This document shows positions 53,581 through 62,468 of a stretch of DNA of 64,000 nucleotides, piece by piece (positions within the stretch are counted from its first letter, which is position 1; every line of letters begins with the position of its first letter). Below the pieces are notes generated by a model. That model was not told the DNA's origin. It ran no database searches and was given only the letters and a program-made list of their open reading frames with translations. This DNA comes from Fusobacteriaceae bacterium (lineage in GTDB: Bacteria; Fusobacteriota; Fusobacteriia; Fusobacteriales; Fusobacteriaceae), in NCBI GenBank assembly GCA_900764925.1, contig CAAFPW010000002.1, positions 12,526 through 76,525 on the forward strand, given 5' to 3'. The position numbers were made by a program, and so were the translations under genes.

Positions 53581-56142
53581 ATGAGAAATACTAGATGGAT
53601 ATATAGAGAGGATAAACATCCTTTTAACTCTAAACTTAATATAGATAGAGATATTTTAAATCTTCTATATAATAGAGATATTACAAAGGATGAAGAGATT
53701 TATAAGTTTATAAATACCTCTCTGGATAATATTCGTTCTCCATATCTTCTAAAGGATGTGGATATAGCAGTTAAAAGAATATTGGAAGCTAAAGAAAAAA
53801 ACGAGGAGATTTGGATATATGGAGATTATGATGTGGATGGTATAACCTCTACTTCTCTATGTTACCTTGCTCTTTCAGAGTTAGGTATCATCCCTAAATA
53901 CTACATACCTCTACGGGATGAGGGATATGGGCTTAATAAAGAAGCTATGAAACATATAGCTTCCCAAGGGGGAAAGGTGATCATAACTGTTGATTGTGGT
54001 ATCTCCTCTCATGCTGAGATAGAGTTTGCTAACTCATTAGGAATAGATATGATAATCACCGATCACCATGAGATTAATCATGGTAATCCTCCAGCCCATG
54101 CTGTTATCAATCCTAAAAGAGAGGATAACAGTTTCCCATATAGATATCTAGCTGGGGTGGGTACAGCTTTTATGCTGATGTATGCCCTCTATGATACTCT
54201 TGGAAAGAGAGAGGATATCTTTAAATACTTAGATATTGTGGCTATTGGAACAGTAGCTGATATAGTTCCACTCTTGGAAGAGAATAGAATTTTTACAAAA
54301 TTTGGTATAGATCAACTTAGAAAAAGTCATTGGTTGGGTATAAGTATGCTGATCAAAAAAATATTTGAAGATTACCAAACTAAAAAATTCTCTACCTATG
54401 ATATTGGATTTATAATAGCTCCAATATTCAATGCTGCTGGAAGATTAGAAGATGCCAAAAGAGCTGTTGAACTCTTTATAGAAAAAGATCACAGGGTATG
54501 TAGTGAGATAATAAACGAACTACTTAAAAATAATAGTGAGAGAAAAGAGATTCAAGAGCAAATCCTAGAGAGAGCTATATTTGAAATTGAAACAAATAAA
54601 TTATTTGAAAATAGTGTACTTGTAGTTGCCAAAGAGGGATTTCATCATGGAGTAATTGGAATAGTAGCTTCAAAAATCCTAGATAGATACTATAAGCCAA
54701 CTATCATTATGGAGATCAAACCAGATGAGGGAATAGCCACTGCATCATGTAGAAGTATTGAAGGGTTTAATATGATAGAAGCTCTTAACTCTATGAAGGA
54801 ACTCTTTGTAAAATATGGTGGACATGCTGGAGCAGCTGGATTTTCCATCAAGATAGAAAATATTGAGGAGTTTTCTCAAAGAATCAATGAGTATGCTAAA
54901 AATACAATTCCTGAAAGCTCCCTTATAAAACCTGTTAAGCTGGATATATCTCTTCCAGCCTATAAAATCTCATATGACTTTATAGAGAAGATATCTACCC
55001 TTGAACCCTTTGGATTTGGAAATCCATCTCCACTATTTGTCTTAAAAAATTGTGAGATATCAGGGGTAAGAGCTATTGGAAAAGAAAAAAATCACATTAT
55101 GATGAATGTGAGAAAAGAGAATATGGAGATAAAAAACTGTGTATGGTTCAATAGTGAGGATATATTCAACGAGTTGGTTACCCTTTCCCATGTGGATATA
55201 GCTTTTAAACTGAAATTAGAAACCTACAAAGATAGATATCAGTATAAGATGTATATTGAGGATATTCAACTTCCTAAAGCTGAGGAGAACATCAACAAAA
55301 AATATCTATCTCTCTACACAACTACATTCCCATTGGAAACTGTAATATATACTAGAAAGAAGCTGGATACTACTGAACTGAAATTGATGTATCAAGAAGA
55401 TGAAGTAGATGTTACATACAATAGAAACTATCTCTCTACACTTGATCCACAAACTTCATATCTATTACTTCAATTAAAAAAATACTACAACTATGATTTC
55501 AAAGTTACTATAAAGGATATAATACTAAAGGATGAAAACTACAATGTCCACCTCATCATTGATAAAGAGTATAATTTTACCTCTTACTCTATCAAGCAAG
55601 GGGAACTATTTAAGGATATTAAAAACTTCCTTTTGGGAGATTTTAACTATAACTCTATGCAGAAGAATTGTCTAGCTTCCATATTTAAAGAGAAGAAAAA
55701 TACACTTCTAATAGCTGAGATGGGAAGGGGTATCAATACAATCATTCAAACAATAGGACTATACTATAAAAGCTTAGATGGAAAAGTTTTGTATATAACA
55801 GATAATATCCCACCTAAAAAGACTATGAATATTGTAGAGATCAGTGAAAATTTTCAAGAGGGGTATGACTTCTATATAGTTGATAAAAAATTTGATCACT
55901 CTTTGATAGAAAATAAAAAATCTCTAGTTATATCACAAGAAAATATTGATATCAATAATTTTAACAAGATTATAGATTCTTATTCTATACCTAATAATAT
56001 TGTATTTATTGAGGAAGATATCCTAGAGAAAAAAAATATATTTGCCAATTTTCTTCCTATTGAGGAGAGAAAGAGAATATTAAAAACATTAAATTCATCT
56101 ACAACTATACTCTCTGGTAAAGAAATTTTAAGTTACTTATAA
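53581..56142 (+). CDS. recJ: Single-strand exonuclease RecJ with an extra C-terminal domain
   Basis: A 853-residue RecJ. The DHH phosphoesterase motifs are complete: YGDYDVDGITSTSL, TVDCGISS, TDHHEI and the DHHA1 block KYGGHAGAAGFSI. RecJ degrades single strands 5' to 3' in recombination and repair. The protein runs about 290 residues beyond the E. coli length, and the last 180 look like a decayed helicase P-loop domain: FNYNSMQKNCLASIFKEKKN, then LIAEMGRGINTI where a working Walker A would end GKT. AAGGAG precedes the ATG. Confidence 0.93.
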   Translation: MRNTRWIYREDKHPFNSKLNIDRDILNLLYNRDITKDEEIYKFINTSLDNIRSPYLLKDVDIAVKRILEAKEKNEEIWIYGDYDVDGITSTSLCYLALSELGIIPKYYIPLRDEGYGLNKEAMKHIASQGGKVIITVDCGISSHAEIEFANSLGIDMIITDHHEINHGNPPAHAVINPKREDNSFPYRYLAGVGTAFMLMYALYDTLGKREDIFKYLDIVAIGTVADIVPLLEENRIFTKFGIDQLRKSHWLGISMLIKKIFEDYQTKKFSTYDIGFIIAPIFNAAGRLEDAKRAVELFIEKDHRVCSEIINELLKNNSERKEIQEQILERAIFEIETNKLFENSVLVVAKEGFHHGVIGIVASKILDRYYKPTIIMEIKPDEGIATASCRSIEGFNMIEALNSMKELFVKYGGHAGAAGFSIKIENIEEFSQRINEYAKNTIPESSLIKPVKLDISLPAYKISYDFIEKISTLEPFGFGNPSPLFVLKNCEISGVRAIGKEKNHIMMNVRKENMEIKNCVWFNSEDIFNELVTLSHVDIAFKLKLETYKDRYQYKMYIEDIQLPKAEENINKKYLSLYTTTFPLETVIYTRKKLDTTELKLMYQEDEVDVTYNRNYLSTLDPQTSYLLLQLKKYYNYDFKVTIKDIILKDENYNVHLIIDKEYNFTSYSIKQGELFKDIKNFLLGDFNYNSMQKNCLASIFKEKKNTLLIAEMGRGINTIIQTIGLYYKSLDGKVLYITDNIPPKKTMNIVEISENFQEGYDFYIVDKKFDHSLIENKKSLVISQENIDINNFNKIIDSYSIPNNIVFIEEDILEKKNIFANFLPIEERKRILKTLNSSTTILSGKEILSYL

Positions 56143-56161
56143 AAAATAGTTTAAATATAGT

Positions 56162-56190
56162 TTGACTTTTTCACTAAAAAGTGATATCAT
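56162..56190 (+). promoter_or_regulatory. Promoter of rubrerythrin
   Basis: TTGACT (56162-56167) and TATCAT (56185-56190) are separated by 17 bases; the spacer holds TCACT-AAAA-AGTGA. The same hexamers and spacing occur before the NanM-like gene. Confidence 0.7.
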
Positions 56191-56192
56191 AA

Positions 56193-56207
56193 TTGTAAGG
56201 ATTACAA
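56193..56207 (+). promoter_or_regulatory. PerR-box-like operator before rubrerythrin
   Basis: TTGTAA-GGA-TTACAA is a perfect 6-3-6 palindrome right after the -10. It matches the remembered PerR consensus TTATAATNATTATAA at 11 of 14 defined positions. A repressor here would block transcription of a peroxide-defence gene. Confidence 0.55.
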
Positions 56208-56241
56208 ATTTAAAAGAATGGGTAATTTAAGGAGGTATATT

Positions 56242-56781
56242 ATGGAATTAAAAGGAAGTAGAACTGAAAAAAATCTTATGACTGCTTTTGGTGGTGAATC
56301 TGAAGCTAGAAATAAGTACACTTATTATGCATCTAAAGCTAAAAAAGATGGGTATGAGCAAATAGCTAAAATATTTGAAGAAACAGCTAACAATGAAAAA
56401 GAACATGCTAAATTATGGTTTAAACTTTTAAAAGGTGGAGAAGTTCCTTCAACAATAGATAACTTACTTGATGCTGCTGAAGGTGAAAATTATGAGTGGA
56501 CAGATATGTACGCTAAATTTGCTGAAGTTGCTAGAGAAGAGGGATTTGTTGAAATAGCTAGAGCCTTTGAAGGTGTAGCAAAAATCGAGAAAAGACATGA
56601 AGAGAGATATAGAAAACTATTAGATAATATTAAAAAAGAGATGGTTTTCGAAAGAGATGAAGAGGTAGCTTGGGAGTGTATGAACTGTGGACATGTTCAC
56701 TATGGTAAGAAAGCTCCAAAAGAGTGCCCAGTATGTAAGCACCCTGGTGGATACTTTATGATAGAACCTAAGAACTACTAA
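56242..56781 (+). CDS. rbr: Rubrerythrin
   Basis: A 179-residue peroxide-reducing protein of anaerobes. The ferritin-like diiron domain (about 1-140) has FGGESEARNKY, ETANNEKEHAKLW and the second pair AKIEKRHEERY; the C-terminal rubredoxin domain has WECMNCGHVHY and CPVCKHPGG for one iron. I chose ATG 56242 after AAGGAGG; a start at 56218 would include that site. Single gene with promoter, palindrome and terminator. Confidence 0.96.
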   Translation: MELKGSRTEKNLMTAFGGESEARNKYTYYASKAKKDGYEQIAKIFEETANNEKEHAKLWFKLLKGGEVPSTIDNLLDAAEGENYEWTDMYAKFAEVAREEGFVEIARAFEGVAKIEKRHEERYRKLLDNIKKEMVFERDEEVAWECMNCGHVHYGKKAPKECPVCKHPGGYFMIEPKNY

Positions 56782-56786
56782 TATAA

Positions 56787-56829
56787 AAAGGAGAAAGCTT
56801 TACTTTCAATAGTAAGGTTTTCTCCTTTC
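56787..56829. terminator. Bidirectional terminator between rbr and the AAA/PDDEXK gene
   Basis: AAAGGAGAAA pairs with TTTCTCCTTT, with an inner TTACT/AGTAA, and flanking A/T tracts on both strands. Confidence 0.75.
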
Positions 56830-56833
56830 ATTT

Positions 56834-58474
56834 TTATACTCTTTTCCAGCTCAGTCTAAATTCTCTCTTATGGAAAGCCATTCCAATATAGTAAATATTT
56901 TCTATTCCTCTTTCTTTCAATTCTATACCATAGTTATTCTTTTCTATTTGAATTAGAGCCTCTCTACTCTCCTCTTCCAATCTATCCTTGCTATTTGGTG
57001 CCTTAAACTCTATCACAAAACCATTCTTACTCTTCTCCTTTGGCTCTAGCAATAGATCATATCTTCCTCTACCACTCTCTCTATTGGAATGTATATAGTA
57101 CTCTCTTCTCAGAGCTAACATCATCCCTAAGATAAATACATGGTAATAAGCTTCATCTGCATTGGCATTGAAATCAAAACAGCTTACACTACTTAACATT
57201 ATCCTTTCTAACTCATAGGTAAAGTTATCAAAATCCCCTTTTAAAAAATAATCTAGTATATCATTAAAATTTCTTCTATCTCCTATAAAGTTTTTGATAA
57301 AATCTCTCTCAAAAAAATAGTATATCTCTTCATTTGGAATCTTCAATGAATACTCATCAAAATCTATCTCATCTACAACTGTTAAATAACCTGCATTTAT
57401 TAACAGATACCATATCTGCTCAGAGCTTCTTAACTCATTAAAATTAGAATATATATCTATTGTTTTCTCTATTACATCCCCTTGAAATAGCTTTGCTAAG
57501 TCCTCAACTATCCCTGTATCTGCTTCTTTTAAAACCTTGTTGATAAGAGTATTATTTGATGTATTTACCCAATAAGGCATTATTTTCCCTCTATCTAAAT
57601 AGCTAGTTATACTAAATGGATTATATACCCTTGTTCCTCCAAAGTTATATCCATTATACCAAGTCTGTATCTCTTTTAATTTATACTCTATTCCATACTC
57701 TTTCAGAGATTCTTCTACCTCTTTCTCTGTAAGTCCAAAATACTTTGAAAAACTACTTTCCAATATAGAGTTTACTTTGATATTGTTCAGTCCTGAAAAT
57801 ATATTCTCCTTAGATATTCTCATTATCCCTGTAAGTACTGCTTTCTTCAGTGAAAGATTTCCCTTTAATACACTTCCATACATAGTTGTAAAGAATGTTT
57901 TTATCTCCTCATAGTACCCATACTCATAGGCAGAAATTATCGGGGTATCATATTCATCTATCAATAGAATTACCTCTTGATTATAGTATTCTTTTAAATA
58001 TTTACATAGATTTAATAATGCACTTTTTAAATTACTCTCATCTTTCTTTAACCAAATCTCATCAAAGCTTATAAGGTTACTTTGATTTAAATTTTTTCTA
58101 ATATATTCAAAATTATCATAGAGTTCTTTCATAAGTGATTTTATACTCTCAATCATCTCTGAACTACTTGTAGCCTTAATATCTTTAAATGAAATAAATA
58201 TTACTGGATATTTTCCTTGCTCTAAAAATATTGGAGATTTCTCTATATATAGATTACTAAATAGTTTTCTATTTTCTTCTCTATTCTCTATACTATAAAA
58301 ATATTTCAACATTGACATATTTAGGGTTTTTCCAAATCTTCTTGGTCTGGTTATCAATTGTACTTCTGTTGGATTTTTCTCTATCTCCTCTATAAATTTT
58401 GTCTTGTCAATATAAAAGCTGTTTGTTAATATTATTTTTTTAAAATCATCTATTCCTATTCCAATTGGTTTCAT
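56834..58474 (-). CDS. AAA-ATPase-like protein with PD-(D/E)XK nuclease domain
   Basis: A 546-residue protein of the family common in fusobacteria and Bacteroidetes. The N-terminal AAA-like domain starts GIGIDDFKKII, with FYIDKTKFIEEIE and P-loop RPRRFGKTLNMSML; LLIDEYDTPI is the Walker B. The C-terminal nuclease-like domain has GRYDLLLEP and GFVIEFKAP (D...ExK). The role is unknown; members are multicopy and sometimes seen near mobile DNA. I chose ATG 58474 after GGAGGGAG; ATG 58498 is inside its leader. Extended -10 TGGTATAAT lies upstream near 58520. Confidence 0.85.
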   Translation of the reverse strand: MKPIGIGIDDFKKIILTNSFYIDKTKFIEEIEKNPTEVQLITRPRRFGKTLNMSMLKYFYSIENREENRKLFSNLYIEKSPIFLEQGKYPVIFISFKDIKATSSSEMIESIKSLMKELYDNFEYIRKNLNQSNLISFDEIWLKKDESNLKSALLNLCKYLKEYYNQEVILLIDEYDTPIISAYEYGYYEEIKTFFTTMYGSVLKGNLSLKKAVLTGIMRISKENIFSGLNNIKVNSILESSFSKYFGLTEKEVEESLKEYGIEYKLKEIQTWYNGYNFGGTRVYNPFSITSYLDRGKIMPYWVNTSNNTLINKVLKEADTGIVEDLAKLFQGDVIEKTIDIYSNFNELRSSEQIWYLLINAGYLTVVDEIDFDEYSLKIPNEEIYYFFERDFIKNFIGDRRNFNDILDYFLKGDFDNFTYELERIMLSSVSCFDFNANADEAYYHVFILGMMLALRREYYIHSNRESGRGRYDLLLEPKEKSKNGFVIEFKAPNSKDRLEEESREALIQIEKNNYGIELKERGIENIYYIGMAFHKREFRLSWKRV

Positions 58475-58544
58475 ACTCTCCCTCCAATCTCTATCCATAT
58501 TCTATTCATCTATATTATACCATTTTTTATAGAAAATAGTAACA

Positions 58545-58577
58545 AACAAAAAAAGTACCTGTTTTTACACAGGTACT
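58545..58577 (-). terminator. Terminator of the FomA-like porin gene
   Basis: AGTACCTGT / ACAGGTACT (58554-58562 and 58569-58577) pair, and TTTTTTTGTTTG follows on the minus strand. Confidence 0.85.
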
Positions 58578-58617
58578 AAAAATCTTATTTAATTTTTATA
58601 CAACTATTGAGCTAAAA

Positions 58618-59691
58618 CTAGAATGTAGTTTTGAATCCAGCCCAAGCAGTTGGTTGCCATCTCCAGTGAGAAGCTGAATTTTGATTAGATACTGTCCAAT
58701 CTCTATATTCTGCCCCTACTGCTGCATATACAGTTACAAACTCAGTTGCTTGATAATTTAATTGAATATATGGTAATGCATATAATGAATAATTTGCATT
58801 ATCTCTTTCTGTTGATCCAAATTGTTTTTCTTGTGACCAGTTATAAGCATCATATCCACCTTCAAATCCGAAATCAACTGAATAGTTTCCATTTGTATAA
58901 AGGTTAGTTGTATTATAGATATATGCTTCCATATCTAAAGTAAAGTTTTTATCTTCTAATTTTCTTCCACCATCAAATGCTTGATCCTCTCCATAGAAAT
59001 GTTGAGTAGCATATAAATTAAATTCAGCTGAGAATCCCCAAGGTAATGTATATGTTGAATAGAAATCTGCTCCTATTCTATTATCATAGTCAGCACCATT
59101 TCCGTCTCCCCATCCATATCCATATTTTGGTGCTAAAATAAATGAAGTTGTTTGAATAAAGTCATTATTGAATAGGTACTCAGCAAAATCAAATCTTGCT
59201 TGATACTCTAACTCTTGATCTCCATCAGTATTATTATAATGAACTCTTGAAGTTAAATCAACTTTAGAATCTCCTACTAATCCATGATCATAGAAATATC
59301 TTAATCTTGTTTCAGTATCTCCACCTTTATATCCAACAGGTGTTACTACGCTATCTGAATGTTCATCTAAAGAGTTATACGCTCTTACTCTGTACTCTAA
59401 AGATTGCTTTTCTGTCATATTAATTTGACCTTGTAATTGAATTCTTGAATAGTTATTATTTTTATTCCATACAGAATCTTGCCCTTCTGTTTGTCCATAA
59501 TATCTGTATTGTAAATCCACATAACCATTTGGTCTGAATCCTTCTTCTTTATCTCTGTACACGATAACTTCTTTCTCTACAATTTGTACTGGAGCTTCTT
59601 CTACAACTACAGGTGCAGGAACAACTTCCTTAGCTGAAGCAGCAGCAGAAACTACTAATAATGATCCTAATAAAAGTGCTAATCTTTTCAT
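58618..59691 (-). CDS. FomA-like major outer-membrane porin
   Basis: A 357-residue porin. The signal peptide MKRLALLLGSLLVVSAAASA ends with an AxA site before Lys21; it is followed by a Pro/Val/Glu-rich linker ending VIVYRDKEE and the first strand FRPNGYVDLQYRYYG, as in Fusobacterium FomA. The barrel ends WRWQPTAWAGFKTTF with a terminal Phe. It lets small solutes through the outer membrane. I chose ATG 59691 after AAAGGAGAG. It has its own promoter and terminator. Confidence 0.92.
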   Translation of the reverse strand: MKRLALLLGSLLVVSAAASAKEVVPAPVVVEEAPVQIVEKEVIVYRDKEEGFRPNGYVDLQYRYYGQTEGQDSVWNKNNNYSRIQLQGQINMTEKQSLEYRVRAYNSLDEHSDSVVTPVGYKGGDTETRLRYFYDHGLVGDSKVDLTSRVHYNNTDGDQELEYQARFDFAEYLFNNDFIQTTSFILAPKYGYGWGDGNGADYDNRIGADFYSTYTLPWGFSAEFNLYATQHFYGEDQAFDGGRKLEDKNFTLDMEAYIYNTTNLYTNGNYSVDFGFEGGYDAYNWSQEKQFGSTERDNANYSLYALPYIQLNYQATEFVTVYAAVGAEYRDWTVSNQNSASHWRWQPTAWAGFKTTF

Positions 59692-59764
59692 AAGTATCTC
59701 TCCTTTTTTCATAATTTTTTCTTAAACCCATCACAAAACGAGTTTAATATCTCCCGTTAACATA

Positions 59765-59793
59765 AATATACCTTATTTTCCTTGATTTGTAAA
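59765..59793 (-). promoter_or_regulatory. Promoter of the FomA-like gene
   Basis: TTTACA (59793-59788) and TATATT (59770-59765) are separated by 17 bases on the minus strand, with a leader of about 70 bases. The rest of the gap from 59692 to 60059 (368 bases) is A/T-rich with nothing else recognised. Confidence 0.6.
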
Positions 59794-60059
59794 TAGTTTT
59801 TTTTATTTTTCTTATTTTGAAACACTTATTTTATGGGTATTTTTACTAACTTACTCCTCTAAAGTTACTATTTTTACTAGCTTTTTATTTATTTTTATTT
59901 TTTTTAACTATTTGAAAAAATTTTTTTATTGTTTTATTTCTGTTATATTATTATTATATTTTACTAAATAAAAACAGGAATTGACCTATGTTCAATCACA
60001 TAAATCAATCCCTTTTAACTTTTATGTTATTTTTGTAAAGAATTTATATTATTCTATAA

Positions 60060-60938
60060 TTAGAATGTATAAGTCCATCCAAGTCCGATATCTTGGTAAT
60101 TGTCACTTGCTCCTTTTCCTGCACCTTTACTTGTTGTATACTCATCTCTTGTATCATTATTTTCATATTTGAAATCTTTAAATTCATATCCATAGTATCC
60201 CCATAAAGTTAAAGACTCTGATACTTTATATGATGGTCTTAAGTATAATCTAACTCTTCCAAAGTCATCATAATGTCTGTATCCAGGCTCTGTTCCTTTA
60301 TATCCATTATCTGCAGCTATGGTAAATCTACCTTCAAAATTCAATGAAAATTTCTCTCCTGTATATACTGGATGATAAACTCTTAATTGATGCTCAATAT
60401 AATCTTCTTGATCACCAGAATTTAAACTTCCTATATTTTCTTTATAGTTTAAGAAATAAGCAACTTTTAAATTTCCATATTTAACTCCAATTGGAAATAC
60501 TTCCATTTCTATATTATCAGTTGCATTGTTTTGAGCAGAATGATACCAAACATCTCCATCTGTATAATACCAATCTTTTGCAAATGACCATCTTACATAA
60601 TGTCTATCAAAATCTTTTTGTCCTCTATATCTATATCCTAATTTCAAATTATCAGTTACTTTATTCCAAACATCTATTTGTAATCTTGAGTCAGTACTAT
60701 CCCAACCATCATCACCATCATATGCCCAAAATTTTGCTCCTGTTACTCCAAAGCTCCAATCTCCATATTCTAATCCAACAGTAGTTCCATAATAAATGCT
60801 ATCTATATCTTGATTTCCATCACTATTTTCTATTTCAATTTCTTGTCCTATACTTGTTACTTTTAAAGTAGGTGCTTCAGCAAAAGCTGCTGCTGATACG
60901 ATTCCCATTGCTGCTAATAATAATGCTAATCTTTTCAT
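60060..60938 (-). CDS. Outer-membrane beta-barrel protein, copy 1
   Basis: A 292-residue protein with signal peptide MKRLALLLAAMGIVSAAAFA (cleavage before Glu21) and alternating aromatic strands ending DIGLGWTYTF with a terminal Phe, the outer-membrane signal. It is roughly half identical to the next gene upstream (for example IGQEIEIEN, YDDFGRVRLYLRPSYKV, NYQDIGLGWTY). It resembles small monomeric porins such as the KdgM type, but the family is not certain. GGGAGG precedes the ATG. Own promoter; no terminator seen downstream. Confidence 0.85.
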   Translation of the reverse strand: MKRLALLLAAMGIVSAAAFAEAPTLKVTSIGQEIEIENSDGNQDIDSIYYGTTVGLEYGDWSFGVTGAKFWAYDGDDGWDSTDSRLQIDVWNKVTDNLKLGYRYRGQKDFDRHYVRWSFAKDWYYTDGDVWYHSAQNNATDNIEMEVFPIGVKYGNLKVAYFLNYKENIGSLNSGDQEDYIEHQLRVYHPVYTGEKFSLNFEGRFTIAADNGYKGTEPGYRHYDDFGRVRLYLRPSYKVSESLTLWGYYGYEFKDFKYENNDTRDEYTTSKGAGKGASDNYQDIGLGWTYTF

Positions 60939-61017
60939 AATTTATCCTCCCAATTTTCTTCTAAAAATATAATGTGAACTTTATATGTCTCCCAATCCAT
61001 GTTTTATTCACAAATTC

Positions 61018-61046
61018 ATCATAAACTATTTTTTTAAAAAAATCAA
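61018..61046 (-). promoter_or_regulatory. Promoter of outer-membrane protein copy 1
   Basis: TTGATT (61046-61041) and TATGAT (61023-61018) are separated by 17 bases; the spacer is T5A7TAGTT. The leader is about 75 bases. Confidence 0.65.
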
Positions 61047-61159
61047 GTGTTTTTTTTTATTTTTTTATAATTCCATTCCAAACTTTAAGTTTTTTTTTAG
61101 AACAAAATATAGAAATAAACCTTATTTTACCTATAAAAATATAAGTTCAATTGTCGTAT

Positions 61160-61220
61160 TTTAAATAATAAAAAAAGAGGAAAAAATTCATTCTAGTGAA
61201 TTTCTCCTCTTTTATACTAG
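61160..61220 (-). terminator. Terminator of outer-membrane protein copy 2
   Basis: AAAAGAGGA(G)AAATTCACT pairs with an AGAATGAATTTTTTCCTCTTTT arm (read on the minus strand), and T-rich sequence follows. Together with the promoter at 61018-61046 this accounts for the 305-base gap between the two barrel genes. Confidence 0.75.
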
Positions 61221-61243
61221 GGTATTATTATATTAAATTATAC

Positions 61244-62134
61244 TTAGAATTTATAAGTCCATCCAATTCCAATATCTTGATAGTTTTCTGCTGCTGCTCC
61301 TTTTGCATCTTTTCCTAAAGAAGCAGTATAGTTATCTCTCGAATCTCCATTTTCATATGACCAATCTCTCCACTCATATGCATAGTATCCATATACATCT
61401 AAGCTTTCAGTAACTTTGTAGTTAGCTCTCAAATATACTCTTGTTCTTCCAAAATCATCGTATTCTCTATGAGCTACATTGCTTCCTTCCATCTCTACAT
61501 CATCTGCCACTGTTATTCTTGCTTCTGTAGATAGAGTTAATTTTTCCCCTCTATAAAGGTCTGCGAATAATCTTACTTGGTGTTCAGTTTCGTAATCTTT
61601 TTCACCTTGAGATGTACTTCCCATCATTCCATAGTAACCTAAGTAGTAAGATACTCCAAATCTTCCATATCTTAACCCTATTACTTGTGACTCTAAGTTA
61701 ATTGAATCTGTATTGTCTCCCTCATTAGCTGATTCATACCAAGATTCTCCAAATGAATAGAACATTCCATTTGACCAATCCCAATTGAAGTAGTATCTAT
61801 CATAATTATCTTGAAGTCTTACTCTTGTTCCTAATTTTAAATTTTCAGTTACTGGTTTCCAAACATCCATTTGTAATCTAGCGTTGTCACTATGAGTAGA
61901 ATCCCCATCTAAATCTACTGACCACTGTTTCCCAGCTTGGATTCCAAATGTCCAATCATTATATTTTAATCCAACATTGTTAAATAACCATACATCATCA
62001 AAAGTTTGGTTCCCATTTTCATTTTCTATCTCAATTTCTTGATTAAAATGAGTTACTTCTAATTTTGGTGTTTCAGCCATTGCTGCTGCCGATACTATCC
62101 CCATTGCTGCTAATAATAATGCTAATCTTTTCAT
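61244..62134 (-). CDS. Outer-membrane beta-barrel protein, copy 2
   Basis: A 296-residue paralogue of copy 1, with almost the same signal peptide (MKRLALLLAAMGIVSAAAMA) and the same end, NYQDIGIGWTYKF. Middle strands differ more than the ends, as expected for surface loops. I chose ATG 62134 after GGAGGG. The 334-base gap upstream to 62468 is very A/T-rich; only the NanM-side promoter is convincing there. Substrate unknown; nearness of a sialic-acid-type gene is suggestive only. Confidence 0.85.
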   Translation of the reverse strand: MKRLALLLAAMGIVSAAAMAETPKLEVTHFNQEIEIENENGNQTFDDVWLFNNVGLKYNDWTFGIQAGKQWSVDLDGDSTHSDNARLQMDVWKPVTENLKLGTRVRLQDNYDRYYFNWDWSNGMFYSFGESWYESANEGDNTDSINLESQVIGLRYGRFGVSYYLGYYGMMGSTSQGEKDYETEHQVRLFADLYRGEKLTLSTEARITVADDVEMEGSNVAHREYDDFGRTRVYLRANYKVTESLDVYGYYAYEWRDWSYENGDSRDNYTASLGKDAKGAAAENYQDIGIGWTYKF

Positions 62135-62383
62135 AATTTTTCCCTCCATAATTTTTTCACAAAATTTTCTCATAGCCTCCCAGCTGAATTTATTTTATTT
62201 TAAGAATATGTTAATTTTATGTTTTTAAAATATTTATTTAGTTAAATTTAACTCTTATTTTAATCATAATTTTATCACAAATTAGAATAAACACTTAATT
62301 TACTTACTTTTTTTCCTTATTTTTTCATCACAATTAAAATTATATTTTTTTATATTTTTTATGTTCTATTTAAAAAAAAAGTG

Positions 62384-62412
62384 TTGACTTATTAAAATAT
62401 ATGTTGTATCAT
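62384..62412 (+). promoter_or_regulatory. Promoter of the NanM-like gene
   Basis: TTGACT (62384-62389) and TATCAT (62407-62412) are separated by 17 bases, identical hexamers and spacing to the rubrerythrin promoter. The leader is about 50 bases. Confidence 0.7.
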
Positions 62413-62468
62413 CATATTAGATTATTGATGTTCACGAGTACAAATGAGATAAATTTTGGAGGTTAATT

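Noticed and set aside
59713..60059. Possible small gene or RNA between the porin genes
   Set aside because: Only the porin promoter is convincing; a 63-residue frame entering from 59981 overlaps the barrel gene and has no ribosome site.
61024..61040. T5A7 tract as a phase-variable repeat
   Set aside because: It is the spacer of a promoter and could vary, but tracts this short are common in such A/T-rich DNA and there is no direct evidence.
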